Source: Symbiotaphrina buchneri (Eukaryota; Ascomycota; Symbiotaphrinales; Symbiotaphrinaceae). Taken from it: a DNA stretch of 64,000 nucleotides. The position numbers were made by a program, and so were the translations under genes. The notes under the pieces are model-generated. The model had not been told where the DNA came from. It saw nothing but the letters and a program-made list of their open reading frames with translations, and made no database searches. Positions within the stretch are counted from its first letter, which is position 1, and every line of letters begins with the position of its first letter. Location: assembly GCA_001599915.1 (NCBI GenBank), contig BCIG01000012.1, positions 372,001 through 436,000 of the forward strand, in the 5' to 3' direction. This document shows, piece after piece, positions 21,582 through 31,943 of the stretch.

Positions 21582-22036
21582 TCTGTTGAGTTCCTTGCGC
21601 TGTATAAAGTTATATATATTTGAATTGGTGGGAGAAGTGTGGTGCTGGGATTATGGATAATTGATAGGGACAAGCATTGTGGAATGCACGGCTTGTGTGT
21701 TGCATTAGAGCATTAGCGGGTTTCTTCTGCTCTGGTTAGTGAAGCGTAGTGATACCCTAGACGAATGGAGCTTCTTTGGAGCATTTACACTCTACGATAA
21801 TGGACTCTCGACGTTTGATGTCTCGAACGTGGTAGAAGCATTAGCACACCATCGTGATAAAGTCTGATTATCCAACGTTACGCTTATATCATATCGAAGC
21901 CATCGATTTGTTTTCTGGACATATTATCATGAGCTATTAGAGTTACAGAATAACAGAGCATGACGAGCATACGAGACCCCTAACCGCGCGCGCAAATCCC
22001 AAGAAATTCGTTGTTTGCAGGCTGCTACTACTCCAT
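21582..22036. other. Convergent 3' flanks of the phospholipase and ACL1
   Basis: These 455 bases are A/T-rich with tatata runs near 21610 and hold no credible gene. Confidence 0.4.
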
Positions 22037-24288
22037 CTACAAGCTGACCTCCACCCGACCCTCGTTGCCGGGCGCGCCCTTGGCAATGTTGGGCAGCAAG
22101 TAGGTGATGTCGTCCCACGGATGCCGGTACAGACCGGTCCGCAGGCGCTTCTGGTCGAGGTAGTGGGCGATCAGACCGATGCTGCGGCCCAGGACGAACA
22201 GGCCGTTTAGCACGCCCATGCCCAGGTAGTCCTCGGCTTCCTCGGCGCTGAAGGCGCCGCAGTTGCGGAGAAGGTCGACGAAGCAGACGGCCACGCAGCC
22301 GTCGACGTTGAGGATCAGGTTGTCCTTCTTAGACGTGGTGACCGACTCGACGGCCAGAGCGTAGTCGAGCAGTTTGTGCGACGGGAAGCGCTTGTTCACG
22401 TACTCCTTCACCAGCTCTACCCGCAAATCGGGGTTGTTCCGCGACTTCACCCTATGGCCGATACCAGGGACTGACTTGATGTTAACTATCGGCGCTTACC
22501 TTCGAGAAGACAGCGTGACTTACTGAGCTTGTTCTGCTTCCTCATCGTGTCCACAAAGTCACGTGGGCTTAGACCCTTGTCGAACGCCTTTGTGAACTCC
22601 TCAGCAGCTCCATCAAGAGCACCACCGAACCGCGAGCCAATGGTCAGGAGACCGCTGACCAGGGCGCTGATAAGGTCCTTGCCTGCTCTTGTCGTGATAA
22701 TGGTGTTCATGGCCCCGGACACAGCTGGGCCATGGTCAGCGGTAAGCATGAGAACCATCTCCAAGAATTTGCTGGCGTAGTCCGGTAGACGACGACGGAA
22801 CCAAAGCAACGACATAACACCACCAATTCCAATATCCTCTTTGAAGACATCGGAGATGGGGAGACCGGCGTAGAGCAGCTCTTGACCACGGTCGTCCGAA
22901 ATCGTCGAAATGAAGGCGGCAGGCTTACGAATGAGCCCGAGTTCCTGGGCCCACGAGTAATCGATGGGGATCTTAGGAGGTACTGGTTCGGGCTTGGGCA
23001 CGATTGTGCCCTTCTTGACGAAGCTCTGATAGACCTGGCCGAGCAGGGATGGCAGCTCCTCGAATGTGTCTGGGACAAAGATGCCAGCCTCTCTCATAGA
23101 CTTGTTCTTCACCACCGCTGTCTCCAGCTGCGAGTTGGCAAACGAACCTGCGTGACCGAACTGCACTTCGGTCTTGAACATGCTAGCGCAAGTACCGATA
23201 GCCCACGCCACGATAGGTTTGGTAATGGTGCCGTTCTTGACGGCTTCGATGACGCGATATTCCTCGACACCTCCCACTTCACCAAGGAGAACCAGAATCT
23301 TACACTCTGGGTCGGCCTGGAAGCGGAGCAAGTGGTCGATGAAAGTGGTGCCGGGATATCTGTCACCACCAATGGCCACACCTTCGTAAACACCATCTGT
23401 TGTGTTGGCGATGATGTTGTTCAACTCGTTTGACATACCGCCTGATTTCGACACGTATGCGACCGAGCCGGGTCTGTAAAGCTTCGATGCGACAATGTTG
23501 TCCATCATACCACCAGTGTTACCAATCTTAAACGCGCCAGGCTTGATACCACCCACGGTGGCCGGGCCGATGATTGTGACGCCCTTCTTCTTGGCGACAT
23601 GCATGATCTCACGTGCACGCTGAAGGAAATGTTAGTGAGGCATAGTCTTCGCAGGACAAGATAGGAGGCTCACCCGCTCCGGTAGGCCTTCAGCAATGAT
23701 TGCGATTGCCTTGATCTGCGGGTATTCCATAAGTTCCTTCGTCGAGCTATACACACTTCGCGAGGAAGCAAAGTTGACAACTGTGTCGACATCGCTGTGC
23801 TTCGCCATTGCCTTGTCCACGCTCTGATATACTGGTAGAAGAGTCTCACTCGTGCCCCAGTACCTACAACAGAGTTAGCCCAGGTAGATGTTATGGCGCT
23901 AATTTATCAGAGAGAAGAGACTTACATCTTGCTGACGAACTGGCCACCGAAAGTGTAGATGATACCAGCTACTGAAGGAGTAGAGCGCTTGCAGATGAAG
24001 TCGAAGTCGAGCATACCCTGGACGGCCCGGGGCTGCATACCACTGAACGGCGTCGCATTAGCTGGGTTGCGATTCAAGCAACATTTCAAGTCCTTACTAG
24101 ACGAAACATCTGGTCTTGTTGTGGAAGAGAGTGTGTTCGGCACGAGGGCTCAGTGGACGACTGGGAGCTCCAAAGCGACGGATGTTGTCATTTGCGGATA
24201 GCCCTGCCGGGGCTCCATTTGTGCCATTGACGCCGTTGACCGAGGTGGCAGCATTGGGAGGGTTGCTGGGAGCGGTAGCGGAAACCAT
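22037..24288 (-). CDS. ACL1: ATP-citrate lyase subunit 1 (catalytic, citrate synthase-like part)
   Basis: Five exons (24098-24288, 23926-24042, 23674-23863, 22524-23619, 22037-22470) give 675 residues. With subunit 2 it splits citrate with CoA and ATP into acetyl-CoA and oxaloacetate in the cytosol, the main acetyl-CoA source for lipids and sterols in filamentous fungi. Seen: CoA-binding region ([17 protein letters not shown]), [20 protein letters not shown], the phospho-His loop QFGHAGSF (His322), and the citrate-synthase-like C-terminus with [17 protein letters not shown], which forms only when the intron 22471-22523 is removed. Ends GRVEVSL. A probable 5'-UTR intron lies at 24316-24399. 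Head-to-head with ACL2. Confidence 0.97.
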
Positions 24289-25688
24289 GGTGTTGTCAGG
24301 CACCGGAGCTGTCGTCTTTGCCTGATGCCGAGTCAGCTGAGGTGTTCCGGTCGGTATTGCTGGGAAGCTGTCGATAGGCCTGTACGATAGGATACTTACA
24401 ATTGAAATGAGTACTCGAACTGATTCTGCGAAAGTGAATGTGGCCGGCGGAAATGGTTTATGGTGGTCTGAAACGAGTAAACCGGCGGTGGGCTCTGAGA
24501 TGAGGAAGTGATAATTTGGTCGTCGCCGTGGTGGTGACAGGACCCCTTTGGAAGAACCGACTCAACTTGGTTGAGCTTCAAGGTACGAGTAAGAGGCGCT
24601 AAGGCGAACGGGTGGAAGCGTGGAAGCGAAATGTTGGCTCCGTTGGGGACGAAAAGTGATGGCGCAGGACCCTAGGTGTGTCTGCCCTGTTTCGGCCCTT
24701 CTGGTGCAGCTCCAGCAACGATAATAATATCAGTGTAAATTGGACCTGGTTCGATTGTTATTGAATCGCCAAAAAAGACGGAGAGATGTAAGTGTCAGCG
24801 ACAGGTCGTGCCATCATCGATTCTCCGTTTCTTTCTTCTGTTCCCAAAATTGTACGACACGGTCAGGTAGGGTCCGTCCCCCAGGCTGAGCTGAAAACCG
24901 AAGGAACCCGAGTTGGCTGTGTTCTCCTCTGTGTGGGTGCTGTGCCTGGACTTTTCAGTGCTCCCTGGGTGCTGGCCAATCCGAGCAATTCGTGGGGTCG
25001 CTAGCGCAGGTAGGAGACGAGAACCGCAGCCCTCAATGGCGCGACGCTAAAATCTGCTGAGGTCCGGCTAACCCACTCAAGAAATAAATCATCGGAGCTG
25101 GGCGTGCCCCTTGTGCGCCCGTCGACCGTGCTCTCTGCTCTCTGCTGTGCTGGCTTGGAACCCTCAACTCGACTCTCCACCATCGCAGCTTAACTTCCAA
25201 GGCTTCCTGAAAATCAAGAACAGGCACGCAATCAACACACACCTTGGTGAAATTTCGTCCTATTCACCGCCCTCCGACCTCACTCGTTCCCTGCTGTCAT
25301 TGATTGCACCTGCAAGAATCGCACCGCGGACCGCCTGTCAAATCTTCGTCGACCAGCGCTATAATCAGGAATTGTCTCTGCCTGGAATTGCCTGAGGGCT
25401 CCACGATCATTGTTGGTAAGTGGATAAGCAGATCGGTGGACAGCGGGAGTGGAATTTCACCCCTTTGTTGGCCATTGCTGTCAGATTTTCGCACCATCAG
25501 TCCACGAGAGCACAGGTGAAAGGAACCATTCTTGATAGCAGAAGGCTTTCTTGTCCTTCACCAGGCATTCCTTGCAACCAGTTCTTCTGTCGCGGCCCAG
25601 TGGACGCTTGGCTTGTCCATTGACCCATCATCAAGGGTTGCGTAACACGAGCTGACCTTTTCGTTGCAGAACTGAGCAAGCAATCATC
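24289..25688. promoter_or_regulatory. Shared divergent promoter of ACL1 and ACL2
   Basis: A 1.4 kb interval between the two start codons. Each side appears to have a leader intron: 24316-24399 for ACL1 (GTAAGT..CAAAG on the minus strand) and 25416-25669 for ACL2 (GTAAGT..TTGCAG on the plus strand). The core between about 24600 and 25100 contains the CCAAT-class sequence attgg/ccaat (near 24738 and 24974). No third gene is seen; frames such as 24792-25004 are unsupported. Confidence 0.6.
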
Positions 25689-27760
25689 ATGTCTGCCAAA
25701 TCGATCCTCGAAGCTGATGGCAAGGCCATCCTGAACTACCACCTCACTCGAGCTCCTGTCATCAAGCCTGCTCCTCTGCCCCCTGCGGCCAACCACAACC
25801 CTGCTCCGAAGCTTGCTTCGCTGTACTTTCCGGAAGGCGAGTCGGTCACATCCATCCTCGACCAGGCTGAGGGGAGATATCCATGGCTGTTGGCCAAGGA
25901 TGCCAAATTTGTCGCGAAGCCAGATCAATTGATCAAGCGCCGTGGGAAGAGTGGGCTGTTGGCTCTCAACAAGACCTGGTCCGAGGCAAGAGACTGGATC
26001 GAACAGCGAGCGGGGAAAGTCCAACAGGTCGAGACAGTCAAGGGCGTCCTAAGGCAGTTCCTTGTTGAGCCGTTCGTTCCGCATCCTGCAGAGACCGAAT
26101 ATTATATCAATATCAATTCCGTTCGAGAGGTAAGCATGGCGGCCTCAATTTATATCCAATCCTCTTCCCCTTCATTCGACTTGTCCGAATGCATCTTTTT
26201 GTTTGAAACTGTCGCAGATTTCAAATTTTTTCTCCTTGTCATTTTTTCGCATAATAAATCTGGCGCTCTTGAGTGCTTTGAAGTGTCCAGAGGGCAGGTC
26301 GCAAGTGTGGGTGGCAGCCACGTTTTATGATGGGCTTCGGCTCGGTGCCTTCACGGACGAACGGAGACTAAATCTTGACGCTTCCACGCCGCTCCACATA
26401 AACCGGTCGACCATTTGTTGACGGCCAAACACCCCCGTGTACCTGCATAATCACATGGCTTATGCAATTTCTGGCATTAAACTTCTATGCGACAGTTCTT
26501 TTAAGCTTCTGTCATTTTTTAGCTTCCCGTCGCAGGCCATCACGATGTTTCGCTTGGCAAAACTTCCTCCAGTCGATCACTCCTCGAGGGTCAATGCATG
26601 GCTAACAACATCAATCTCAACAGGGTGACTGGGTACTATTTTACCACGAAGGTGGTGTCGATGTCGGTGATGTGGATGCCAAAGCTGAAAAGCTCCTAAT
26701 ACCGGTGGACCTGTCGGAATATCCCTCCAACGAGGAGATAGCTTCCACATTACTCAAACATGTTCCCAAAGGCATCCATAACGTTCTGGTAGATTTCATC
26801 TCCAGATTATACGCAGTCTACGTTGACTGCCAGTTCACGTAAGTGGCCGAGTTCTGCGATGTACTTTTATGCAATGCTTATAACATGTTTTCCTCTAGTT
26901 ACCTCGAAATCAATCCTCTCGTCGTTATCCCCAATGCCGAGAAGACCTCCGCCGATGTTCACTTTCTAGATCTGGCTGCCAAGCTCGATCAGACCGCTGA
27001 CTTTGAATGCGGTGTCAAATGGGCTGTGGCTCGCAGCGATCATGCTCTCGGCCTGCCCACATCGAAAACAGTGGCGGAGAAAATGTCCATCGATGCTGGC
27101 CCACCAATGGAGTTCCCTGCTCCCTTCGGCCGTGAGTTAAGCAAAGAAGAAGCCTACATTGCTGAGATGGACGCCAAGACCGGTGCTTCTCTCAAGCTCA
27201 CCGTGCTGAATGCACAGGGCCGCATCTGGACTTTGGTTGCTGGTGGAGGTGCATCCGTCGTTTACGCTGACGCTATTGCATCTGCTGGTTACGCCAGTGA
27301 GCTTGCAAACTACGGAGAGTATTCCGGTGCCCCGACCGAGACCCAAACCTACCATTACGCGAGGACGGTCTTGGATCTTATGCTCCGCGCCCCTCTCCAC
27401 CCTGAAGGCAAGGTTCTTTTCATTGGTGGCGGTATTGCAAACTTCACAAACGTAAGCAAAGCTCTGCACCTATGCAAAGGGACTGCTGACTAATTACATC
27501 CGTAGGTTGCATCAACATTCAAGGGTGTCATCCGTGCGCTCAGGGAGGTCGCCCCTGTTCTCATCGAGCACAAGGTACAGATCTGGGTCCGTCGTGCTGG
27601 CCCCAACTACCAGGAAGGGTTGAAGAACATCAAGTCCGTCGGTCAAGAGCTCAAGCTTGACATGCACGTTTACGGTCCCGATATGCACGTCAGCGGGATT
27701 GTTCCTTTGGCATTGAACCCTGAGAAGACGAAGACCGATGTGAAGGAGTTCTCTGGTTGA
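25689..27760 (+). CDS. ACL2: ATP-citrate lyase subunit 2 (succinyl-CoA synthetase beta-like part)
   Basis: Four exons (25689-26129, 26624-26838, 26899-27451, 27506-27760) give 487 residues. It supplies the ATP-grasp and citrate-binding portions of fungal ATP-citrate lyase. Recognisable: [22 protein letters not shown]-grasp residues in [27 protein letters not shown] (formed at the 26838/26899 junction), [15 protein letters not shown] and the citrate-binding [16 protein letters not shown] (junction 27451/27506). The first intron is 494 nt, far longer than any other coding intron here except one in YVC1. The gene start is preceded by a candidate 254-nt leader intron. Confidence 0.97.
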
Positions 27761-28155
27761 TCTGCGGTTTTAAGTTGCTCTTGAGCGGAATCTCCGTCAT
27801 GCATGTTAGTGATGAACTGGAACCTTGTACCAAACCCATATGGAGATAGGTTAATGGGATATACGTAATACAGAATGATAGCTTCCTATGTCCGTGAGCT
27901 CTCTTGTGCAAAAATTGACCCATAATCGTCTATCTTGTGTCCTGCTCTGTTCATGTCAGCTGGGGCGAAGATGGAATCGACATATGGGCGATACATCTAA
28001 GCCAGGAATATCCTCTGACCAAACATGATGGACGAGTTCTCGTTACTTACCTTACCTTACACTAGGAAAATCACATCTGCAATGTTCAAGGTGCCGCAGA
28101 ACCGAAGATAAGATACCATTTGGCATTCACGTTTGAGTAAGGGTCCTAAGGCGCC
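27761..28155. other. Intergenic, no gene seen
   Basis: A stretch of 395 bases between two plus-strand genes, with accttaccttaccttacac-like short repeats near 28050. It should contain the ACL2 3' UTR and the promoter of the next gene. Confidence 0.35.
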
Positions 28156-29953
28156 ATGGCAACCGACGCAGTGAATATCAATTGGAGCTCAGGAGTATCA
28201 ACAACGACAATACGCCACAATAAACAACAAACAATGGACCTCAACAGGCCATCACCAGCACTTCCACCAACTGCTTTCACAAACTCATTGAAAGACATGG
28301 ATCGCAATAGAGCTCGCAGCAGCACAATTGGCACGCCTGGCTTCCATGATAGAGCTTCTTCTTTCTCCTCCAACAAGTCTCCGACCTCCTCCAAGTCTCC
28401 CAGCCCTTCCAAGCCGAGCAAAGAAGCCTTCAGACACCTTACTCGAGATCTGCTTTCTGCTCCTCCAGAAATCTTGTCTCCTCCTCGAACAAAGGTTCCA
28501 GAGGATCTCGATCCAGTCAAGTTCATGCCTTCTTCCACGTTCAGAGAACAGAACAATTCCACTCCTCATCCAAAGCTCCCGGAAAATCTTGATCCGTTCA
28601 GAGCCATGCCGTCTTCTACTTCCAAAGAACAGAGCAGCGGAATGGACAGGTAAGTAAACTGTGTATCGTGCTTGTTGGGTTCGAAACTAACGAATAGCAG
28701 CCCTTATTCCCGCTACATGAGCATTATCAACGGCAATCCGTTCTGTGACAGTCCCACCAGACTCGGAATACGCCAGCATGATGGTGTCGACATGCCCCAG
28801 CCCGCTGCCAGAGGCCCACAGGAGTCCTGGTCCAGCGGTTCTGCGAGTGTTGGATGGCCCACCATGTCCCAATCCAAGTCGGACGGTCACCTTGCTTTCA
28901 TGCACAGCCCTGATGCTCAACAGTCCCAGCGAGTGACCTTCACGGATAGCAGCTACAGCAGCGGAGATGGATCGCCTGTGCGCGGCAGATATCGGAGCGC
29001 GTCGCCCGTCAAGCATTTGGACGACATTCAGGAACTCCCGGAAGAGAAGATCATGCGTCTGGGATCTGCGAAGCGCTCGAGATCGCCCATGAAGAAGATG
29101 TTTGGCGAGAATGGCTGGCTCAATCGAAGCACCAGCATGAAGGAGCTCAGCGATGGTCAGCAGAAGAAGACGGGCGGTCTCAAGCAGTTGGGAGAGAAGA
29201 TCCGACAGCGCGTAGGAGGAATCGTAAGTGATCCAGTAGCTGTGTTGTGGCGCACAGATTTGCTGACCGTCGTTCCAGACGGAAGATGTCTCCAAATTCG
29301 TGCCATCCCCATTCAGCCAATCCATGAGCCAAAAGGCCTTCCAAAAGTCGAAGTTCCCCGTGTCGGTCGATCCACCCACCCAGGCGAAAGTCTACAGCGA
29401 ACTGGAGCTCATGATCACCGCCACGGCCAACGCCTTCCTCTTGCGCCAGAAGCGGGCGGGGCTCATCACGCCCGAGTCCCTGACCAAGGTTCTAGAGACC
29501 TGGTACAAGAAGGGCCGCCCGCAGGTGATCGAGTTCTTCTTCGACCAGCTCACGCAGCACGAGCTCATCCTGCAGAACCTCAAGTCGGTGCAGTTCTCGG
29601 GCGAGGACGCGGCGGATAAGATCGTCTCGCACACCATCATGTATAACTGGCGTATTATGGCCAAGGAGATGACGCTGCGCACTTTCTGTCAAGCGGATAG
29701 TGCGATACGGAGACATTTGCATGATACGCTGAAGGTGCTGTTGTTGCTGGGTGCGGCGGATATTACGATCTATGCTTTTCAGGACCTGCAGCTGTGTGTG
29801 CTGAAGATCATCAAGGATGAGCAGCATCGACGGACGAGCCCGGCTTATGCGCATCCGGGTGTGGAGGCGGAATGGCAGCCTCATTCGTGGCCGGTGGAGC
29901 GCCACGATGGGCAAGCAGTGCAGGAAGAAGGGGAAGGCGAGCAGAGGCGGTAG
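28156..29953 (+). CDS. Conserved filamentous-fungal protein of unknown function
   Basis: Three exons (28156-28649, 28701-29223, 29279-29953) give 563 residues. The first 330 residues are low-complexity, Ser/Pro-rich and phospho-site-like (SNKSPTSSKSPSPSKPSK, RSRSPMKKMFG). The C-terminal 200 residues are a compact, all-helical domain (ELELMITATANAFLLRQKR, ESLTKVLETWYKKGRPQVIE, IVSHTIMYNWRIMAKEM, LHDTLKVLLLLGAADITIY) that looks strongly conserved. I recognise no named family. The acceptor of intron 1 is a tandem CAG/TAG site (AATAG and CAG three bases apart), so two isoforms differing by one Ser are possible. An ATG at 28234 is an alternative start. Confidence 0.7.
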
Positions 29954-30201
29954 TCAGATAGGTGATGGGCTTTTTACTTGGCACAGTGGGATCACGACGG
30001 GAATGGTCTCATGTCAAGCCCATTAATCCAAATCGTCAGGCTAATCTTTCAGGCCTTCGCCTCGGATCTTAATGATGGCAATGCCATGGGAAAAAGATCT
30101 GGTCATTGGCGTTGTTTTTCTGTTCCATCCTGTTGGAGTAATATTTTTCTTTTCTTGTAAATCACCTAGCGCTGAACAACGCCGACCGGTTGGGATTCGA
30201 T

Positions 30202-30532
30202 GCGATGGAGCTTTTGCCCATCGGAGCACTTGGGGATTTTTCAATGCGTGTACAATTACGTCTAATGCTTCAGAACAATTGTGATGAATGGTAGACTAAG
30301 TGTTTGCACAGTGAATATTCTTTGAATGAGTCCAACTCTGTTCAATAGGTCCTTAATTGATGCGATCTTCAAGACCACCAACATGCGATAAGAGCTTTGC
30401 ACATCAGAACACTCAGGAATTTTTCAGAGCACATATAAGTATGCCCAGTGCTTAGGATTCAATTGTAATCAATAGTAGACAAAGCATTTAGCAATGCATA
30501 ATTTCTTGCTGATTCTAAACTCTATTTACGTA
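30202..30532. repeat. Diverged tandem duplication, about 145 bp units
   Basis: Copy A starts at about 30202 (gcgatggagcttttgcccat) and copy B at about 30387 (gcgataagagctttgcacat); they align for roughly 140 bases with one single-base gap. By eye about 70 percent of positions match and most of the differences are transitions. Confidence 0.75.
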
Positions 30533-30799
30533 GGTATCGTCCCTCAGATTAATTTCATATTGCTCTGCAGTGCTGAGAACAGAATGCAATTATGTCACTG
30601 CTTTGATCGTCCAAGGCATTCAAACAGGGATTTTCAAATTTCTGAGGTCGACCTGTACTTTCAAGCACTGTTTACTACCTTATGGAGCACCGTATCTGAG
30701 ATACTTGATTACTTCTTGGTCGCCCTGATCTCACAGACAGTTCAGTCTACCTGTATCATCCAAGTGACGTATGCATCGAACGGTGCGCACAATGTAAAC

Positions 30800-31003
30800 A
30801 GACTACCAGATTGGGAGCTGAGGGTACTGGCGATGGCTATTCATCAATGTTACGTCAGAAGGCAATTTATCAATCCTGCTTCTAATCTGCTTCTGTAAAA
30901 AGACTAGACTACCAGATTGAAGTTGAGAGTACTGATGACCATGATTCGTCCATGCTGCTACAGATGGCGATTCGTCAATTCTGCTTCCGATGGTTGAGGT
31001 TTT
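30800..31003. repeat. Second diverged tandem duplication, about 95-105 bp units
   Basis: One copy begins at 30800 and the next at 30906; both start with agactaccagattg and align through tctgcttc near 30885 and 30990 with one small gap. Identity is roughly 75 percent by eye. Confidence 0.75.
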
Positions 31004-31790
31004 GGCGAGGAGGACGTTGGCCAGTTGAACGTCAGGGTTGGCACGAGCCAGTACTGTTTCAGCCTCTGGCAGAAGCTGCACGTCAAAACGTCAGACGTCC
31101 ACGGGCGGGAGGACGGCAGTGCTAACGGGGGCCAATTGAGGGCCAAGTGAGATTAGCGAGCGCTGTCAAAATGCTTGATCCCTGTCATCCGTCCAATCGT
31201 GGGGTGAGGAATGCTGCGCTTGTCCCATTCCGAGTTCCGATCGAGTTTGCAAGCGCTAAGCGAGTACGGTCGCCAACATCCCTGCTGCTGTTTGCACGGT
31301 TTGCACGGTTTGTTCTGGACAAGCTTGGGCTCGGTAAGGAATTTGATTGGGTCCTTTCAACCTCGCATCATCCAAACTCTCGCGAGTGCTGCGCTTTGAG
31401 GTCCATCTACCCAGGTATCGTCGCTTCACTATCGTCGGCGCTGTCGTCGTCACGTCGTCGCTCCTGCCTCATTCACTCATTCACCTCTCGTTTACTCGTT
31501 TACGAGATCACACCGCGCATGGACACCGCCCAGCCAGACTACAAATACCACGCCCTCGCCCTCGCGACCTCCCTCCCTCTTCTCTTCTTCTTTCTTCTTT
31601 CTTCAGGTACCGCACGCTTTCTCTCTCGCCCGTTTACGACAACTTATTCTGTCTTGAAAGCTTCTGCCGATAGACGAGTGAGTCCCAGCATTCAGCAAGA
31701 GACACTAGTACGCTACCTTCCCTACGAGTCAACCGGCCCCCGGGTCGCGTTCGATACCATCCTTCCCCTCCCCTCTCGTCCCTTCCTCCA

Positions 31791-31897
31791 TTTTTTCCAG
31801 GGCATTTATAAGTCCCTTCTTCCCCTTTTTTCCAGGGCATTTATAAGTCCCTTCTTCCCCCTTTTTTCCAGGGCATTTTATAAGTCCCTTCTTCCTC
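31791..31897 (+). repeat. Triplicated 35-36 bp promoter repeat with TATA-like element
   Basis: Three nearly perfect copies (31791-31825, 31826-31861, 31862-31897) of a unit made of a T-tract, ccagggcatttataagtccc and a C/T tail. Each copy holds TTTATAAG (TTTTATAAG in the third). The last copy ends 46 bases before the start codon of the SUMO protease gene, so the array sits where its core promoter or leader should be. Confidence 0.95.
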
Positions 31898-31943
31898 TTT
31901 CCATTCCGTTTCATCATCGCGGTTAGCCCGCTTTCCACCAGTC

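Larger units (their letters stand above)
29954..31790. other. Gene-poor interval with two diverged tandem duplications
   Basis: About 1.8 kb with no gene that I can support. Frames at 30494-30898 (+) and 30803-31081 (-) have no family features; the latter merely reads the second duplication twice. The interval is A/T-richer than its neighbours in its first two thirds and becomes C/T-rich from about 31250, as a promoter would. Confidence 0.5.

Noticed and set aside
22882-23433. A 183-codon plus-strand frame antisense to ACL1.
   Set aside because: It mirrors the codon bias of the highly expressed ACL1 exon and has no promoter or family signal.
30494-30898. A 134-codon plus-strand frame in the gene-poor interval.
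   Set aside because: Hydrophobic chance composition, overlaps the diverged duplication, no splice or family evidence.
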